Source: Saccoglossus kowalevskii (lineage: Eukaryota > Hemichordata > Enteropneusta > Harrimaniidae). Taken from it: DNA of 52,155 bases. Where the stretch lies: the NCBI RefSeq assembly GCF_000003605.2, contig NW_003158724.1:1083808-1135962 (forward strand). Direction: 5' to 3'. A program made the position numbers and the translations under genes. Below are positions 49,509-52,155 of the stretch, piece after piece (the stretch's first letter is position 1; every line of letters starts with the position of its first letter). The notes under the pieces are model-generated. The model made no database searches, had not been told where the DNA came from, and saw nothing but the letters and a program-made list of their open reading frames with translations.

Positions 49509-49661
49509 ATGGTGACCCAGGCAGAACAGATTTTCAAGATAAAAAGCCTCACCGATCACCAAAACCATGCAATTCAGGCATTACTAGCTGAAAAAGACGA
49601 GTTTGTTGCAACGAGAACAGGGAGACAAATCACGAAAATTGTGCAACAATTCAACTCTTGA
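49509..49661 (+). pseudogene. RecQ-like helicase N-terminal fragment, broken
   Basis: A 50-codon frame (ATG 49509, TGA 49659-49661) reads FKIKSLTDHQNHAIQALL (residues 9-26), then AEKDEFVATRTGRQITK. This resembles the start of RecQ/DEAD-type helicase domains, in which a LK-x-x-Q-x-x-A-x-x-x-L motif is followed by G-K-D-x-F-V-x-x-x-T-G-x-G-K-S. The Walker A lysine-serine is missing (TGRQIT), and the frame stops where the ATPase core should continue. RecQ-like helicase copies are common in some invertebrate genomes. I read it as a decayed fragment; the similarity is short, so chance is not excluded. Confidence 0.35.
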
Positions 49662-51258
49662 ATGATCAGTCGAGTAGAGTTTCTGAGATTTTCTTTCAGA
49701 GTTGACAGTTTCATTACTTAATTAAAATATGGTCGACATAAATATTTGTCATTTTGCTGACGAAGTATGCCACAAACAGTCTGCAACGTTGGCATAAACA
49801 ATTGTGGAAAACTGGATGAAAAAATTGGGTTTGGAAAACAACCTAAACACACTTTGCACGGTTACTAGAGGAATTTCGAAGTAAGCGTGCTTCACGGTGC
49901 CATTTCTGACATTTTGTTCCTTATCTTACTGGGCAATGTTACACAGCGTCTGATTGGGCGCCTTTTCAACAGGCGTGTCCAATCAAACTTGGCTATTTGT
50001 TTAACATAAAATACGCGTTTACCACGGGTTGGTGGAGTCGGCACCAACAAACCGTGCGATTCGGACGATGAGGCGTCGTAACGCGTAACAATTATCTAGG
50101 CCGGACGGAACCATTTGTCAGTGTCAAAACTACGGAATCGTGATAGTTTAAAAACGTTTATAAGAACAGTATTTTTTCTTACGAAGGACAGTAATTAGAG
50201 TGATAATCGCAGGTGAAGTTCAGTGTCACCTTTAAGTGAACAACTTAACAACCGGATCTAGAAATAGCGCCACCTAGAAGTGTAAGTGAAGATAAATATA
50301 CGTCAGTCAAATGTCGTTGGATGCACTGTTCGCAATGTGACAATTTCACATGACAAACAGTTAAACTGGAATACACAACCAACAATTTGCCCTACCAAAG
50401 CGGATTTCCTAAATCAACGCGGATTATTAATTGGTCGACATTCGCACATGCATATGCTGATTACGGAACAGATTTTATACGGCAGGACAATGGCTTCGGT
50501 TTCATCCTCTCGGTGAACACACAACGATCGTCGAGCCACATTATCTACGTAAGTATTGTTTCGTACGATAGCCCAAATATCTGTACACCAAATGCTCGTC
50601 TCATTCCATCCAATATTCGCCATGACGTAGCATTTCAGATGAATGCACTATCTAGTAAATTGCCTTTTATTAATTTGATAGACGATGACTTTTTATTATA
50701 CATGTATAACATATGTAGTTTATATTGACACATACATCTAGTAACGTTAAATGGCTCCTGTGTCAAGTCAAGTATAATACTCACTCACTATAAACCCATC
50801 GCTACTTGTTTAAACTATGTTTAAACAAAAACAAAATCGTGGACCCAATGCACACCCCGACAATCGTTTAGCTATCAAGATATATTATACTATTCAGCGT
50901 AAAAAAGGGATTATTTCGCGGGGAGAATTAATCGCCTAATTTTTGGGCTTGTATGGTAAAAATGTTGCCATTGTTTGGAGTGCTTATACACAAATTCCCG
51001 TGAACGTAATGTGTTACGAAATGCATTACATTACATTATTGGCCGCACGACACGTTGCAACATTGTTTCAGCATGAGAATAATGTAGGTGCATATAGTTT
51101 CAGCAATAACCTAAAATGTTGCTTGCAGATGGGTTAAACCTCAGTTGATTTGCATGGATATGTACGAACAAGTATTATCCCCAGACGATCTCCGGTTTTC
51201 GCGCCATATTTAATCTAAGAAACCCGATGACTAACAAAGCATGTCCATCTTCATGGAG
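49662..51258. other. Downstream flank before the 63-bp array
   Basis: No gene recognised. ATTGG (near 49953) and CCAATCAA (near 49979) occur some 25 bases apart in opposite orientation, a weak promoter-like hint. Frames at 50286-50516, 50387-50728 and 50943-51137 show no known domain. Confidence 0.5.
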
Positions 51259-52155
51259 TGTCAGTCTATTACACCATAATTTTATGTGAAGGAGTTTTAT
51301 TAATTAAACTAGGATGCCTGTCTGTTACGCAACAATCCTCTATCTAATGTGGATGAATTTTATTAATTCAGCTAGGGTGCCTGTCTATTACGCCACAATC
51401 CTCTATCTAGTGTGTATGAGTTTTATTAATTAAGCTAGGGAGCCTGTCTATTACGCCACAATTCTCTATCTAATGTGGATGAGTTTTATTAATTCAGCTA
51501 GGGAGCCTGTCCATTCTACCGCAATCCTTTATCTAGTGTGAATGAGTTATATTAATTCAGCTAGGGTGCCTCTCCATTACACCACAATCCTCTATCTAGT
51601 GTGAATGAGTTATATTTATTCAGCTAGGGTGCCTGTCCATTACACCACAATCATCTACCTAGTGTTACTGAGTTTTATTAACTCAGTTAGGGTGCCTGTC
51701 CATTACACCACAATCCTCTATCTAGTGTGGATGTTTTATTAATTAAGCTAGGGTGCCTGTCTATTACACCACAATCCTCTATCTAGTGTGGATGAGTTTT
51801 ATTAATTAAGCTAGGGTGCCTGTCCATTAAATCACAATCCTCTATCCAGTGTGTATGAGTTTTATTAATTAAGCTAGGGTGCCTATCTATTACACCGCAA
51901 TCCTCTATCTAGTGTGGATGAGTTTTATTAATTAAGCTAGGGTGCCTGTCCATTACATCACAATCCTCTATCTAGTGTGGATGAATTTTATTAATTAAGC
52001 TAGGGTGCCTATCTATTACACCGCAATCCTCTATCTAGTGTGGATGAGTTTTATTAATTAAGCTAGGGTGCCTGTTCATTACATCACAATCCTCTATCTA
52101 GTGTGGATGAATTTTATTAATTAAGCTAGGGTGCCTGTTTATTACGCCACAATTC
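51259..52155. repeat. 63-bp tandem array, continues past window end
   Basis: About 14 units of 63 bp run from a degenerate partial copy near 51259 to the last base of the window. A constant landmark GCCTG/GCCTA occurs at 51316, 51379, 51442 and so on. Most units contain TTAATTAA or TTAATTCA, then GCTAGGG and later CTATCTAGTGTG. One unit near 51729 is shortened. Left-hand units are more diverged, whereas the right part shows a 126-bp dimer period (51881-52132). It behaves like the edge of a satellite array. Confidence 0.95.

Overview
The window reads as AT-rich, intron-rich animal nuclear DNA. It holds one protein-coding gene that I can support: a cys-loop ligand-gated ion channel subunit of the nicotinic acetylcholine receptor (nAChR) type. 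The gene is on the + strand in seven coding exons from 6566 to 47012 and encodes 484 residues. All exons have AG/GT borders and their phases join without conflict. The 45-nt and 110-nt third and fourth exons have the sizes and boundaries known from other animal nAChR genes. A divergent nAChR subunit, a RecQ-helicase-like relic and many minisatellites would fit a marine invertebrate such as a mollusc or another lophotrochozoan. That placement is inference; the sequence alone does not fix the species.

Layout: 1-6417 is upstream flank with no recognisable gene. Around 6418-6608 lies a likely 5' UTR plus the signal-peptide exon. Intron 1 is about 30.4 kb (6609-37029) and carries most of the unusual material: a compound CAAA/TAAA microsatellite (18752-18901), five perfect 31-bp repeats each with an NF-Y-type CCAAT box followed by a TATA box (22714-22922), a 24-bp minisatellite (25105-25469), and a 49-bp minisatellite with an E-box and a hairpin in nearly every unit (29622-30374). 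Exons 2-7 lie between 37030 and 47012. Their introns hold an AT microsatellite, a 208-base assembly gap and a MITE-like inverted repeat. Downstream come a polyadenylation signal (47571), a broken RecQ-like helicase fragment (49509-49661) and a 63-bp tandem array (from about 51259) that runs off the end of the window.

The encoded subunit has a signal peptide, a 13-residue cys-loop, conserved aromatic residues of the agonist pocket, four membrane segments and an M3-M4 loop of about 140 residues. It lacks the vicinal cysteine pair of alpha subunits, so it is a non-alpha subunit that probably works only in heteromeric receptors. In M2 the usual -1' glutamate of the ion-selectivity ring is a glycine. 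Most other open reading frames in the window are short, lack family features and look like chance; the longest lie inside tandem repeats.
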